64,000 nt of DNA from Halostagnicola kamekurae (GCF_900116205.1 NZ_FOZS01000002.1:620001-684000), one strand, 5' to 3'. Positions 23,466 through 32,777 are shown, counted from the stretch's first letter. Notes: a model not told the origin generated them from the sequence alone. Program-made: numbers and translations.

Positions 23466-23582
23466 TTCGTTCGCGTTCGAGTGGCGTCCCGGGCCGGCTC
23501 CCGAGTGAGACCGACGATCGATATCGACTCCACTCGGCGGTCCGGATTGAAACGCTCTCGATTTCCGTCCTTTTCTGTCGCT

Positions 23583-24020
23583 TCACGACGACGGGTCGTT
23601 CCCAGTGGCGATCCACTCGAGTGCCTCCCGGCCGCTTTCGGTGACGCGGTAGCCCCGCTCGTCGGCGACCGTCGTCTCCTCGAGAAGATCCGACGCGGTG
23701 AGAACGGTGAGCGTGCCGTGCAGATCGCTCTCGCAGAAGTCTGTGGCGTCGAGGAGCGTTCGGACGCCGGTCGGACCACGTTCAGTCAACTCGAAGAGGA
23801 GACCGAGGGCCTTCTCGTCGTGGACGTTCGTCACGAGCCGTCGGACCGGTTCGGGAACAGCGCTCGCGGCCGTCTCGAGCGGCGATCGGTCGACGATCTC
23901 GAGTCGGTCGTTTCGGACGTAACACTCGTTGCCGGTCGCTGGATCGCGGACGAGACTCGCGTCGTCGGATCGTTTCAGGAGAACGTAGTCCGTTCCGTCG
24001 TCGGCGCGTACGGTTTTCAT
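23583..24020 (-). CDS. haloarchaeal winged-helix-like regulator
   Basis: A 145-residue protein. The first 50 residues form a small beta domain (MKTVRADDGTDYVLLKRSDDASLVRDP); residues 60-135 look like a winged HTH (VTNVHDEKALGLLFELTERGPTGVRTLLDATDFCESDLHGTLTVLTASDLLEETTVADERGYRVTESGREAL read as helices, then wing). That combination is common in uncharacterised haloarchaeal regulators. It lies 9 bp downstream of the small membrane-protein gene on the same strand and so is probably in its operon. Confidence 0.7.
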   Translation of the reverse strand: MKTVRADDGTDYVLLKRSDDASLVRDPATGNECYVRNDRLEIVDRSPLETAASAVPEPVRRLVTNVHDEKALGLLFELTERGPTGVRTLLDATDFCESDLHGTLTVLTASDLLEETTVADERGYRVTESGREALEWIATGNDPSS

Positions 24021-24029
24021 AGTAGTGAG

Positions 24030-24425
24030 TTAGGGGTCTGCAGTCGGCGTCGGATCGGATCCCTCGAGCGACTGGAGCGTCCTGTATCGACGGAGCGCGA
24101 GCCCGAGGAGGACGAACCCGCCGACGGCCAGCGTCCCGCCCGTCGTGAGCATCCCCTCGAAGAGTACCAACATCGATCCGAGCGACACCGCGAGCAACGC
24201 GGCGTTGAGAACGAGTACGAGGATCCAGAAGTGCTGGAGAATCGGCTCCGGGACGTCCGTTTCCGCGACCGTCACTTCCGGAGTCGAGATCTTCGGTGGC
24301 GTAACCGTTTTCTCCTCCGGCTCCTCCGGCTGCACGTCGGGAATCGTGATCGCGTCGCTCTCGGGGTCCGCGAACTCCGCCTCCGGATCGTACTCCTCCG
24401 GCTCGAGGTCGGATCGATCGGCCAC
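24030..24425 (-). CDS. small acidic membrane protein with two helices
   Basis: A 131-residue protein: acidic N-terminus with Pro-rich stretch (ADRSDLEPEEYDPEAEF..., IPDVQPEEPEEKTV), then two hydrophobic helices (about residues 66-90 and 93-112) and a short tail. The frame is open further upstream, but only to a TTG; GTG at 24425 is preferred because CCTTTTG lies about 28 nt before it. No recognised domain. Likely co-transcribed with the downstream regulator gene. Confidence 0.65.
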   Translation of the reverse strand: MADRSDLEPEEYDPEAEFADPESDAITIPDVQPEEPEEKTVTPPKISTPEVTVAETDVPEPILQHFWILVLVLNAALLAVSLGSMLVLFEGMLTTGGTLAVGGFVLLGLALRRYRTLQSLEGSDPTPTADP

Positions 24426-24505
24426 ATCAGTTGGGACGGATAGGAAGGTCAAAAGGATTCGCGTTCGTCGGTCACACTATCGCTCTCTCGGACACACTGT
24501 CGCTC

Positions 24506-24688
24506 TCAGACGAACTCTTTGAGAGGGAGCGTCCGGGACGTTTCGACCCAGGCGAGAGGATTCTCGGCGTCGTAGAAGACGACGCCGTCCTCGATTTCGT
24601 ACGATTCGATCGTTTCCGTGCCCGTCAGTTCGCTACGCGGTGCGTCGGCCGTCGTATCGTCAGTACCTCGAGTGGACACTTCGATCAC
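24506..24688 (-). CDS. 60-residue haloarchaeal protein
   Basis: A short acidic protein ending YEIEDGVVFYDAENPLAWVETSRTLPLKEFV, a C-terminal pattern that I recall as conserved among haloarchaeal small proteins of unknown function. The GTG at 24688 is supported by ATATAA (24715-24720, minus strand), 27-32 nt upstream. Divergent from polB; the two promoters share about 150 bp. Confidence 0.6.
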   Translation of the reverse strand: MIEVSTRGTDDTTADAPRSELTGTETIESYEIEDGVVFYDAENPLAWVETSRTLPLKEFV

Positions 24689-24839
24689 CGTGGCCTGTGC
24701 TATGTGTTACCAAGTTATATGTCTTATTGCCTCGGCACTATCACGTTCGGACCGAAAGGCGGGGCCGGCGTTCCGTTCCCGGGCGGCGGAACGGTCGGTA
24801 TGCGGGGGTTTTTATCCGCCCCCTTCAAACCCAACAGCA

Positions 24840-27560
24840 ATGACCGACGCGGCACAGACCGGCCTCGACTCGTTTTCTCCCGAGTCCGACGAGCGGCCGG
24901 CGGAAGAAGCGATGGCCGTCGCTGGGAACGGCGGAGCGGATCGTTCGGAAGTGGTCGACGTCGTCGAGGAAACGATCCCCGAGGCCACGGGCGAACTCGA
25001 CCTCGCCGTGATGCAGGTCGATTATACGATCGACGGCTACGGCGACGACGAGCGCGTGATCATGAACGTGTTCGGTCGAACTCCCGACGGAACGCTCGAG
25101 CACGTCCGCGTTCTCGGGTTCCGGCCGTACTTTTACGCGCCCACAGAGTCGCTCGAGCACCCGCCGGAAGAGGAGTACGACCGGTTGACCGGCCACGAAG
25201 AGACCGACGAAGACGACGAGCCCTACGAGAGTATCCGCGGCGAGAAACTGACGAAGATATTCGGCCAGACGCCGCGAGACGTCGGGAAAGTCAGAGACGA
25301 GTTCGAGCACTTCGAGGCCGACGTCCTGTTCCCGAACCGGTTTCTCATCGACAAGGACGTTCGAAGCGGGATCACGGTCGCCGAACGACGGGCCGACGAC
25401 GGGACGCTCCACGTTCCACACGACGAAGTGGCCGCGGCCGACGTCGACGCCGACCCGCGCGTCTGTACCTTCGACATCGAGGTCAACGACCGGGCCGGGT
25501 TCCCCGAAGACGGCGAGGAACCCATCGTCTGTCTCACGAGCCACGACTCCTACCGCGACGAGTACGTGATGTGGCTCTACGAGGCACCGGTCGGCGACGG
25601 GGCGACCCCGACGGCGATCGAGGAGTACGAACCGATCGAAGGCGACATCGACCACGAGGTCCGAAGCTTCGCCGACGAGGAGGCGATGCTCGAGGCGTTT
25701 CTCGATTACGTCGACGACACCGATCCGGATATCCTCACGGGTTGGAACTTCGAGGACTTCGACTGCCCGTACTTCCTCGATCGGCTCGAGGAACTCGAGG
25801 GACCGCACCACGACTACGACCTGAACCCGGATCGCCTCTCGCGCGTCGACGAGGTCTGGCGAAGCGGCTGGGGCGGTCCCGACGTGAAAGGCCGCGTCGT
25901 GTTCGACCTGCTGTATGCGTACCAGCGGATGGTCTTCTCGGAACTCGACTCCTACCGGCTCGACGCCGTCGGCGAGGCCGAACTCGGCGTCGGCAAGGAA
26001 CGCTACGCCGGCTCGATCGGCGACCTCTGGGAGGACGACCCGACGCGCCTGCTCGAGTACAACCTCCGGGACGTCGAACTCTGCGTCGAACTCGATCGCC
26101 AACAGGAGATCATCGCCTTCTGGGACGAGGTGCGCTCGTTCGTCGGCTGTAAACTCGAGGACGCCCCGACGCCCGGCGATACCGTCGACATGTACGTCCT
26201 TCATCAGGCCCATGGCCAGTTCGCGCTTCCCTCGAAAGGCCAGCAGGAAGCCGACGAGGAGTACGAGGGCGGGGCCGTCTTTGAGCCGATTACGGGCGTT
26301 CGAGAGAACGTCACCGTCCTCGACCTGAAGAGCCTGTATCCGATGTGTATGGTGACGATCAACGCCTCGCCGGAGACGAAAGTCGACCCCGAAACCTACG
26401 ACGGCGAGACCCACGTCGCGCCCTCTGGAACGCACTTCCGGAAGAAGCCCGACGGCGTGATGCGAGAGATGATCAACGAACTGCTCGCAGAGCGAGAGGA
26501 GAAGAAGTCGCTCCGAAACGAGTACGAACCCGGCACTCGCGAGTACGAGCAGTACGACCGCCAGCAAGGGGCCGTGAAGGTCATCATGAACAGCCTCTAC
26601 GGCGTGTCGGGGTGGGAGCGGTTCCGTCTCTACGACAAGGATGCAGCATCGGCGATCACCGCCACGGGACGAGAGGTCATCGAGTTCACCGAAACCGCAG
26701 CGAGCGAGCTCGATCACACCGTCGCCTACGGGGACACAGACTCGGTCATGCTCGAGCTCGGACCGGACGTTACGAAAGAGGACGCGCTCGAGCAGTCGTT
26801 CGACATCGAGGATTACGTCAACGACCGCTACGACGACTTCGCGCGCGAGGAACTGAACGCAGACTCCCATCGCTTCCAGATCGAGTTCGAGAAGCTCTAC
26901 CGGCGCTTCTTCCAGGCGGGAACGAAGAAACGCTACGCGGGCCACATCGTCTGGAAGGAGGGTAAAGACGTCGACGACATCGACATCACCGGCTTCGAGT
27001 ACAAGCGATCGGACATCGCCCCGATCACGAAGGAGGTCCAGCATCAGGTCATCGAGATGATCGTCCGCGAGGGCGACATCGAGGGCGTCAAAGAGTACGT
27101 CAACGGGATCATCGAGGACTTCGAATCCGGGAACGTCAACCCCGAAGAGATCGCCATTCCGGGAGGCATCGGAAAACGACTCGACAACTACGACACCGAC
27201 ACCGCACAGGTTCGCGGCGCGAAGTACGCGAACCTCCTGCTTGGAACCAACTTCGACCGCGGATCCAAGCCCAAGCGACTCTACCTCGAGCGGGTCGATC
27301 CCGCCTTCTTCCGGCGACTCGAGGACGAAGACGAGTTCGACGCCCGCCGTGACCCCCTCTACGGCGCGTTCAAACGCGACCCGGACGTCATCTGCTTCGA
27401 GTACGACGACCAGATCCCGCCCGAGTTCGAGATCGACTACGATACGATGCTCGAGAAGACGTTGAAGGGACCGATCGAACGAATCCTCGAGGCGCTCGAC
27501 GTGTCGTGGGAGGAGGTCAAATCCGGACAGGAACAGACCGGCCTCGACAGCTTCATGTGA
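24840..27560 (+). CDS. polB: replicative DNA polymerase, family B
   Basis: A 906-residue polymerase with 3'-5' exonuclease. Exo I is FDIEV (residues 211-215), Exo II lies near NFEDFDCPYF (about 302), polymerase motif A is DLKSLYP (about 494-500), motif B region KVIMNSLYGVSG (near 580), motif C YGDTDS (about 630), and KKRYAG near 697. There is no intein, although inteins are frequent at these motifs in haloarchaeal relatives. The last eight residues QTGLDSFM form a PCNA-interacting (PIP) box; the same QTGLDSF heptad also occurs at residues 6-12. ATG at 24840 is placed by TTTATC at 24811-24816. Confidence 0.96.
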   Translation: MTDAAQTGLDSFSPESDERPAEEAMAVAGNGGADRSEVVDVVEETIPEATGELDLAVMQVDYTIDGYGDDERVIMNVFGRTPDGTLEHVRVLGFRPYFYAPTESLEHPPEEEYDRLTGHEETDEDDEPYESIRGEKLTKIFGQTPRDVGKVRDEFEHFEADVLFPNRFLIDKDVRSGITVAERRADDGTLHVPHDEVAAADVDADPRVCTFDIEVNDRAGFPEDGEEPIVCLTSHDSYRDEYVMWLYEAPVGDGATPTAIEEYEPIEGDIDHEVRSFADEEAMLEAFLDYVDDTDPDILTGWNFEDFDCPYFLDRLEELEGPHHDYDLNPDRLSRVDEVWRSGWGGPDVKGRVVFDLLYAYQRMVFSELDSYRLDAVGEAELGVGKERYAGSIGDLWEDDPTRLLEYNLRDVELCVELDRQQEIIAFWDEVRSFVGCKLEDAPTPGDTVDMYVLHQAHGQFALPSKGQQEADEEYEGGAVFEPITGVRENVTVLDLKSLYPMCMVTINASPETKVDPETYDGETHVAPSGTHFRKKPDGVMREMINELLAEREEKKSLRNEYEPGTREYEQYDRQQGAVKVIMNSLYGVSGWERFRLYDKDAASAITATGREVIEFTETAASELDHTVAYGDTDSVMLELGPDVTKEDALEQSFDIEDYVNDRYDDFAREELNADSHRFQIEFEKLYRRFFQAGTKKRYAGHIVWKEGKDVDDIDITGFEYKRSDIAPITKEVQHQVIEMIVREGDIEGVKEYVNGIIEDFESGNVNPEEIAIPGGIGKRLDNYDTDTAQVRGAKYANLLLGTNFDRGSKPKRLYLERVDPAFFRRLEDEDEFDARRDPLYGAFKRDPDVICFEYDDQIPPEFEIDYDTMLEKTLKGPIERILEALDVSWEEVKSGQEQTGLDSFM

Positions 27561-27693
27561 CTATCGCCGGTCACAGTTTCCCCTAAACCCGCGTGACAGC
27601 CGCGTCGCTACACCCGTTCGATGATCGATTTCGGTGGTCGTCATCGCGGCGACTGCTTTCCCTTTCAAAAAATTATCTTCCGAAATCGGAACC

Positions 27694-27709
27694 GTATCCA
27701 ATTAGATAC
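27694..27709. promoter_or_regulatory. inverted repeat upstream of the suf operon
   Basis: GTATC-CAATTA-GATAC, 5-6-5 symmetry, lies immediately before the CTTATC TATA-like element (27716-27721) of sufC. Its position suits an operator or activator site; the regulator is unknown. Confidence 0.35.
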
Positions 27710-27763
27710 CAAACCCTTATCACTCACACGACCCACCGTTTGGATGACAGAGGTATTCGTACT

Positions 27764-28675
27764 ATGGCACGCTTAGAGCTTCAAAACTTGCATGCAGAAG
27801 TGGCGGAAGGCGACGAACAGATCCTGCGCGGTGTCGACCTCGAGGTCGAGTCGGGCGAGATCCACGCGCTGATGGGACCGAACGGTTCCGGGAAGTCGAC
27901 CACCGCGAAAGTCATCGCGGGTCACCCGGCCTACGAGGTCACGGAGGGGGAAGTCCTCCTCCACCTCGAGGAAGACGAGTTCGGCGGCGAGTTCGAGATT
28001 CCCGAGGACAAACGCACGTGGAACATCCTCGATCTCGAACCCAACGAGCGCGCGGCCCTCGGCATCTTCCTCGCGTTCCAGTACCCGGCCGAGATCGAAG
28101 GCGTCACGATGACGAACTTCCTCCGGACGGCGCTCAACGCGAAACTCGAGGAGCGCGAAGAACTCTTCGAGGAAGGCGACGACGAGGCCGAGGCCGAGGA
28201 AGAAGACGAGGGATTCGAGTCCTCGCCGATGGAAGGTCCCGCCGACGACGGCGAGATCGGCGTCGCCGAGTTCCAGGAGATTCTCGCGGAGAAGATGGAG
28301 GAACTGGACATGGACGAGCAGTTCGCCCAGCGCTACCTCAACGCCGGCTTCTCCGGCGGCGAGAAGAAACAGAACGAGGTCCTGCAGGCCGCGATCCTCG
28401 AGCCCTCGATCGCCGTCCTCGACGAGATCGACTCCGGGCTCGACATCGACCGACTGCAGGACGTCTCGAAGGGCATCAACACGCTTCGCGACGAGCAGGG
28501 AACGGGCGTCCTCCAGATCACCCACTACCAGCGCATCCTCGACTACGTCGAACCCGACACGGTCCACATCATGCTCGACGGCAAAGTCGTCAAGAGCGGC
28601 GACGCCTCGCTGGCAGCCGAACTCGAGGACAAAGGGTACGACTGGGTCCGAGAGGAAGTCTACGAGACGGCGTAA
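27764..28675 (+). CDS. sufC: SufC, Fe-S cluster assembly ATPase
   Basis: A 303-residue ABC-type ATPase that works with the SufB-SufD scaffold in iron-sulfur cluster assembly. Walker A GPNGSGKST lies at about residues 38-46, the signature FSGGEKKQNE near 200, Walker B VLDEIDSGLD near 220 and the switch His in ITHYQRIL. Between about residues 129 and 166 it has a very acidic insertion (EEGDDEAEAEEEDEGFESS), which makes it longer than the usual 250-residue SufC. ATG at 27764 is where family homology begins; the 5' UTR would be about 20 nt. Confidence 0.96.
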   Translation: MARLELQNLHAEVAEGDEQILRGVDLEVESGEIHALMGPNGSGKSTTAKVIAGHPAYEVTEGEVLLHLEEDEFGGEFEIPEDKRTWNILDLEPNERAALGIFLAFQYPAEIEGVTMTNFLRTALNAKLEEREELFEEGDDEAEAEEEDEGFESSPMEGPADDGEIGVAEFQEILAEKMEELDMDEQFAQRYLNAGFSGGEKKQNEVLQAAILEPSIAVLDEIDSGLDIDRLQDVSKGINTLRDEQGTGVLQITHYQRILDYVEPDTVHIMLDGKVVKSGDASLAAELEDKGYDWVREEVYETA

Positions 28676-28736
28676 CCGAATCCAACTAGAACAACGGTAA
28701 TAACGCTACAGCCGTAAACACGAATACATACAAATT

Positions 28737-30167
28737 ATGAGTTCCGAACAAGATCACCTCAAGGAGACCGACACCGAAGCGCGCTTCGAGTTCAAAAAGG
28801 AAGAGCGCTCGGCCGTCAAGTCCGACGCAGGCCTCACCGAAGAAGTCGTCCGACTGATCAGTGAGGACAAAGACGAACCGGACTGGATGCTCGAGCGACG
28901 GCTCCGCGCGCTACAGCAGTATCACGCGATGCCGATGCCGACGGACTGGCCGGGTCAGCCGGACCTGACCGAACTCGACATCGAAGAGATCGTTCCGTAC
29001 ATCCGCCCGGACGTCGACAAACGCGAAGGCGTCGACGACTGGACGGAGCTTCCAGACGAGATCAAAGACACGTTCGACAAGCTCGGCATTCCGGAAGCCG
29101 AGAAGAACGCGCTCTCGGGCGTCGGCGCGCAGTACGAGTCCGAGGTCGTCTACCAGAACATGCAAGACCAGTGGGAGGAGAAGGGCGTGGTCTTCATGAA
29201 CATGGACCGCGCCGTCAAAGAGCACCCGGAGCTCGTCAAGGAGTACTTCATGACGAGCTGCGTTCCCCCGAGCGACAACAAGTTCGCGGCGCTTCACGGC
29301 GCCGTCTGGTCCGGCGGTTCGTTCGTCTACGTTCCAGAAGACGTCACCGTCGAGATGCCCGTCCAGGCGTACTTCCGCATGAACTCGGAAGGGATGGGCC
29401 AGTTCGAGCACACGCTCATCGTCGCCGAAGAGGGCTCGGAAGTCCACTACATCGAGGGCTGTTCCGCGCCGAAGTACGGCTCGCACAACCTGCACTCGGG
29501 CTGTGTCGAGGTCTTCGTCGAAGACGACGCCCACGTTCAGTACTCGACGGTCCAAAACTGGTCGAAGAACACGTTCAACCTGAACACCAAACGCGCCATC
29601 GTCGAAGAAAACGGCACGATGGAGTGGGTGTCGGGCAGCATGGGATCGAAAGCGACCATGCTCTACCCGTGTACCATCCTCAAGGGTCGCGGCGCGACGG
29701 ACACTCACATCACCATCGCCTTCGCCGGCGAGGGACAGAACATCGACACCGGCGCGAAGGTCTATCACAACGCGCCGAACACGAGTTCGACGATCGAATC
29801 GAAGTCGATCTCGAAAGACGGCGGCCGCACCAACTACCGCGGGCTCGTCCACATCGCCGACGGTGCCGAGAACTCGAGTACGGCAGTCGAGTGTGACGCC
29901 CTGATGTTCGACAACGAGTCGACCTCCGATACCATGCCGTACATGGAGATCGAGGAGTCGAAGGTCGACGTCGCTCACGAAGCGACGGTCGGCAAGATCG
30001 GTGACGAGGACATCTTCTACCTCCAGAGCCGCGGACTGGACGACGACGACGCGAAGAAGATGATCGTCGCCGGCTTCATCGAGCCGATCACCGAAGAGCT
30101 CCCGATCGAATACGCAGTCGAACTGAATCGCTTGATCGAACTCGAGATGGAGGGAAGCCTCGGATAG
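28737..30167 (+). CDS. sufB: SufB, Fe-S cluster assembly scaffold
   Basis: A 476-residue scaffold on which nascent Fe-S clusters are built. Recognisable SufB segments are DWMLERRLRAL near the N-terminus, SCVPPSDNKFAALHGAVWSGG, EGCSAPKYGSHNLHSGCVEVF and the C-terminal YLQSRGL. It lies between sufC and sufD in one operon: 61 bp after sufC and 2 bp before sufD. Cysteine desulfurase and carrier (SufS/SufU) are not encoded nearby. Confidence 0.96.
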   Translation: MSSEQDHLKETDTEARFEFKKEERSAVKSDAGLTEEVVRLISEDKDEPDWMLERRLRALQQYHAMPMPTDWPGQPDLTELDIEEIVPYIRPDVDKREGVDDWTELPDEIKDTFDKLGIPEAEKNALSGVGAQYESEVVYQNMQDQWEEKGVVFMNMDRAVKEHPELVKEYFMTSCVPPSDNKFAALHGAVWSGGSFVYVPEDVTVEMPVQAYFRMNSEGMGQFEHTLIVAEEGSEVHYIEGCSAPKYGSHNLHSGCVEVFVEDDAHVQYSTVQNWSKNTFNLNTKRAIVEENGTMEWVSGSMGSKATMLYPCTILKGRGATDTHITIAFAGEGQNIDTGAKVYHNAPNTSSTIESKSISKDGGRTNYRGLVHIADGAENSSTAVECDALMFDNESTSDTMPYMEIEESKVDVAHEATVGKIGDEDIFYLQSRGLDDDDAKKMIVAGFIEPITEELPIEYAVELNRLIELEMEGSLG

Positions 30168-30169
30168 AC

Positions 30170-31381
30170 ATGAGCACGCAGGTACACGCCAATCTGACGG
30201 ACGAACAGGTACGCGAGATCAGCGATCGGCTCGACGAGCCCGACTGGCTCCTAGAGACCCGTCTCGAGGCGCTTGAGGCGCTCGAAGAGCTGGAAATGCC
30301 CGACGTGATCCGAACGCCGGGACAGAACTGGACCAACCTCTACGAACTGGATTTCGAGTCGCTCGTCGATCCGTTGAATACCGCCGAAGACAAAGACCAG
30401 GTCGGTCCCGAAAACGCCGAGGTCCTCTCGTGGGCCGAGGCCGTCGACGAACACGAGTCGCTACTCGAGGAGCACTTCGGTTCCATGGTCGATCCTCAGG
30501 AGAACTACCTCACGGCGCTCTCGACGGCGCTTTTCTCCACGGGAACGGTCATCTACGTCCCCGAAGGCGTCGACGCCGAGGACGTGACGATCCGGACCGA
30601 GATGAACTCCCGATCGCTGTTTAACTACACGCTCGTCGTCACCGAGGAATCCTCGTCGGTGACGATCCTCGAGCGCCAGTCAACTGGTACCGATCTCGAG
30701 GACGAGCAGTATTACAGCGGTATCGTCGAAGTCGCCGCGGCCGAAAACAGCTATGTACAGTACGGATCGCTTCAGGACCTCTCCGAGGAGACGTACAACT
30801 TCACCGCCAAACGCGGCGACGCCGACACCTACGCCACGATCAACTGGATCGAAGGTAACGTCGGCTCGAAGCTAACCAAGACGGGGGTCTCGACTGAGCT
30901 CAATGGCGACGGTGCGGAAACACAGATCATCGGTGCGTTCTACGGACACAACGACCAGCACTTCGATCTGGACTTCAAGGTCTGGCACCGCGCCGAACAC
31001 ACGACGGCAGATCTCGTCACCCGCGGGGTCACCGACGACGTCGCGCGATCGGTCTACGAGGGCGTCCAGGACGTCGGCGACGTCGCCTGGGATACGAGTT
31101 CCTACCAGCGAGAGAACACGCTCATGCTCTCCGACGAGAGCGAAGCCGACGCCTCGCCGAAGCTCATCATCAACAACCACGACACGGAAGCCTCCCACAG
31201 CGCCACCGTCGGGCAGGTCGACCAGGAGGACCTCCTGTATATGACCTCCCGAGGCGTCACGCCGGAGGCGGCTCGCAACATGCTCGTCGAGGGCTTCTTC
31301 GTCCCCGTTCTCGAGGAAGTCGCCGTCGACGAACTCCGAACGGACTTCGAGTCGCTCGTCAACACGCGTCTCCGAAACTAA
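30170..31381 (+). CDS. sufD: SufD, Fe-S cluster assembly scaffold partner
   Basis: A 403-residue homologue of SufB that pairs with it. The beta-helix core (FSTGTVIYVPEGVDAEDVTIRTEMN, NWIEGNVGSKLTKTGVSTELNGDGAE) and the closing MTSRGVTPEAARNMLVEGFF are shared features. It has no SufB-type Cys cluster. The N-terminal DEPDWLLETRLEALEALEEL repeats the motif seen at the SufB N-terminus, as expected for paralogues. ATG at 30170 follows the sufB stop by 2 bp. Confidence 0.95.
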   Translation: MSTQVHANLTDEQVREISDRLDEPDWLLETRLEALEALEELEMPDVIRTPGQNWTNLYELDFESLVDPLNTAEDKDQVGPENAEVLSWAEAVDEHESLLEEHFGSMVDPQENYLTALSTALFSTGTVIYVPEGVDAEDVTIRTEMNSRSLFNYTLVVTEESSSVTILERQSTGTDLEDEQYYSGIVEVAAAENSYVQYGSLQDLSEETYNFTAKRGDADTYATINWIEGNVGSKLTKTGVSTELNGDGAETQIIGAFYGHNDQHFDLDFKVWHRAEHTTADLVTRGVTDDVARSVYEGVQDVGDVAWDTSSYQRENTLMLSDESEADASPKLIINNHDTEASHSATVGQVDQEDLLYMTSRGVTPEAARNMLVEGFFVPVLEEVAVDELRTDFESLVNTRLRN

Positions 31382-31531
31382 CGCCTACTACGCTTTCTTC
31401 GCGTTCGATCACACCAACGTACTCGAGCGACTGCCCGACGGTTGGTCATCACTTCGAAAGCGAGCCGACTACCCAGACGACTCCCGACGAGAAAACGGGA
31501 AGTTAAGTAACGCGACCACCCACAGACGTGT

Positions 31532-32026
31532 ATGAGCTTGGGACAGCGTGTCTCGACCGACCACCAACTGACCCGCCTTCTCCAGATCGGCGTGGTCCTA
31601 GAGGAAGTCGTCGAGTCGCGTGCTGCCCATCACCTCGAGTCACTCCCCGCCGAGGCGCGAGCGGAGATCGACAGAGAGGTCAGGGAGCTACTTACGGACG
31701 CAACGGAAGAGTCGGCCGATCACCGCGATCGGCTCGAAACGTTGATCGACGACCTCGAGGCGGAAACGGTCGGATACGAGGAGATCAATCAGCTCGTCGA
31801 CGCCCAGTACGGCCCACCAGAGGATACCGACGGCGTGTTGTACGACCAACTCTGCAACGAGGAAACGGCCTACAAGTTCTACGACGATCTCATCGAGGCG
31901 ATCGAAGCCGCCGACGCGACGTTCGCCGTCGATCGGGAACGAGTTCTCGAGACCCTCCGAGAGATCCGCGCGGAAGAAAAAGAGGGCGTCGAGGAAGTCA
32001 CAGAAATTATGGAGCGGCGGGCATGA
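31532..32026 (+). CDS. ferritin-like / rubrerythrin-type helical protein
   Basis: A 164-residue, almost entirely helical acidic protein. Helix patterns carry paired carboxylates and His typical of ferritin-like di-iron bundles (EEVVESRAAHHLE, ESADHRDRLETLIDDLE, EETAYKFYDDLIEAIE). The assignment is a fold-level inference from these motifs and from the setting between sufCBD and a DtxR-type metal regulator. TATA-like AAGTTAAG lies about 30 nt before the ATG. A role in iron storage or oxidative defence is plausible. Confidence 0.6.
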   Translation: MSLGQRVSTDHQLTRLLQIGVVLEEVVESRAAHHLESLPAEARAEIDREVRELLTDATEESADHRDRLETLIDDLEAETVGYEEINQLVDAQYGPPEDTDGVLYDQLCNEETAYKFYDDLIEAIEAADATFAVDRERVLETLREIRAEEKEGVEEVTEIMERRA

Positions 32027-32102
32027 TCGGGATACGCACCACTCACGAGCGCCAGACGAGTCGGACCGATCGACGACCAAGACACCACACGAAGGGTTGG
32101 CG

Positions 32103-32531
32103 ATGAACACAGCAGATCAATATCTCAAGGCGATCTATCTCGCACAGCGAATGGAGGAGGGACCGGCCTCGACGGGCACGCTCGCGGACCTCCTCGGCGT
32201 GAGTCCGGCGAGTGTCAACGAAATGATCGGGAAACTCCAGGACAAAGACCTCGTCGATCACGAAAAGTACAAAGGCGCGAGTCTCACGGAGGAGGGGCTC
32301 GAACGCGCCCACGAGGCGCTCCAGACGTACTGTATCATCGAGCGATTCCTCGCGAACGTCCTCGAGGTCGACGAGTTTCGCGACGAAGCCCGCGCGCTCG
32401 AGAGCGTCATCGACGATACGGTCGCCGAGAGACTCGATACGATCATCGACCGCCCGGAGCAGTGTCCGGACTGTTTCGACCCCGAAGCCGACTGCTGTAG
32501 TCTGCTCGAGGTTTGCGGGCCGGCGAACTAA
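32103..32531 (+). CDS. DtxR/MntR-family metal-dependent transcriptional regulator
   Basis: A 142-residue regulator. Residues 1-62 are the winged HTH of DtxR-type proteins (QYLKAIYLAQRMEEGPASTGTLADLLGVSPASVNEMIGKLQDKDLVDHEKYKGASLTEEG in outline); residues 63-120 are the metal-binding dimerisation helices (ERFLANVLEVDEF). The C-terminus carries a Cys cluster CPDC...CCSLLEVC seen in haloarchaeal SirR/Idr-type proteins. It has no SH3-like domain. The ATG at 32103 is used; an in-frame TTG precedes it. Iron or manganese control of the adjacent suf and ferritin-like genes is an inference. Confidence 0.88.
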   Translation: MNTADQYLKAIYLAQRMEEGPASTGTLADLLGVSPASVNEMIGKLQDKDLVDHEKYKGASLTEEGLERAHEALQTYCIIERFLANVLEVDEFRDEARALESVIDDTVAERLDTIIDRPEQCPDCFDPEADCCSLLEVCGPAN

Positions 32532-32549
32532 CCGTCCATCGCGAGAGTT

Positions 32550-32777
32550 CTACTCGATCAGTTCGTCGTATCGGATCCGTTCGATACGGTACGATCCACA
32601 CTCCGGACAGTACTGTCTATTCAGTCTGAACCGACGATCGCAGTTTCCACAGTGGTATACTCGGTCCTGACTCTCGAACCGGCGAGAGCCGACGAACCGA
32701 CCGATCCACGTGAACCATCCCGTGAACCGGCCACCATCCGTAACCCGCTCTCCCAGCTTTTCGATAATAGATCTCAT
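32550..32777 (-). CDS. small zinc-ribbon protein coupled to the exported PLD gene
   Basis: A 75-residue protein with a helical N-terminus (MRSIIEKLGERVTDGG), an aromatic stretch (WFTWIGRFVGSRRF) and a C-terminal zinc ribbon CGNCDRRFRLNRQYCPECG. Its ATG overlaps the stop codon of the lamin-tail/PLD gene (ATGA), so it is made from the same mRNA. The function is unknown; the coupling suggests it serves the same process. Confidence 0.7.
   Translation of the reverse strand: MRSIIEKLGERVTDGGRFTGWFTWIGRFVGSRRFESQDRVYHCGNCDRRFRLNRQYCPECGSYRIERIRYDELIE

Noticed and set aside
24825-27044. Long open frame (739 codons) antisense to DNA polymerase B
   Set aside because: It mirrors the polymerase gene; GC-rich haloarchaeal DNA gives long open antisense frames. 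The product has no domain and is Arg/Val/Asp-rich as expected from a reversed reading.
24840-27560. Intein in polB
   Set aside because: Polymerase motifs are continuous and total length is 906 residues; no splicing or homing-endonuclease blocks.
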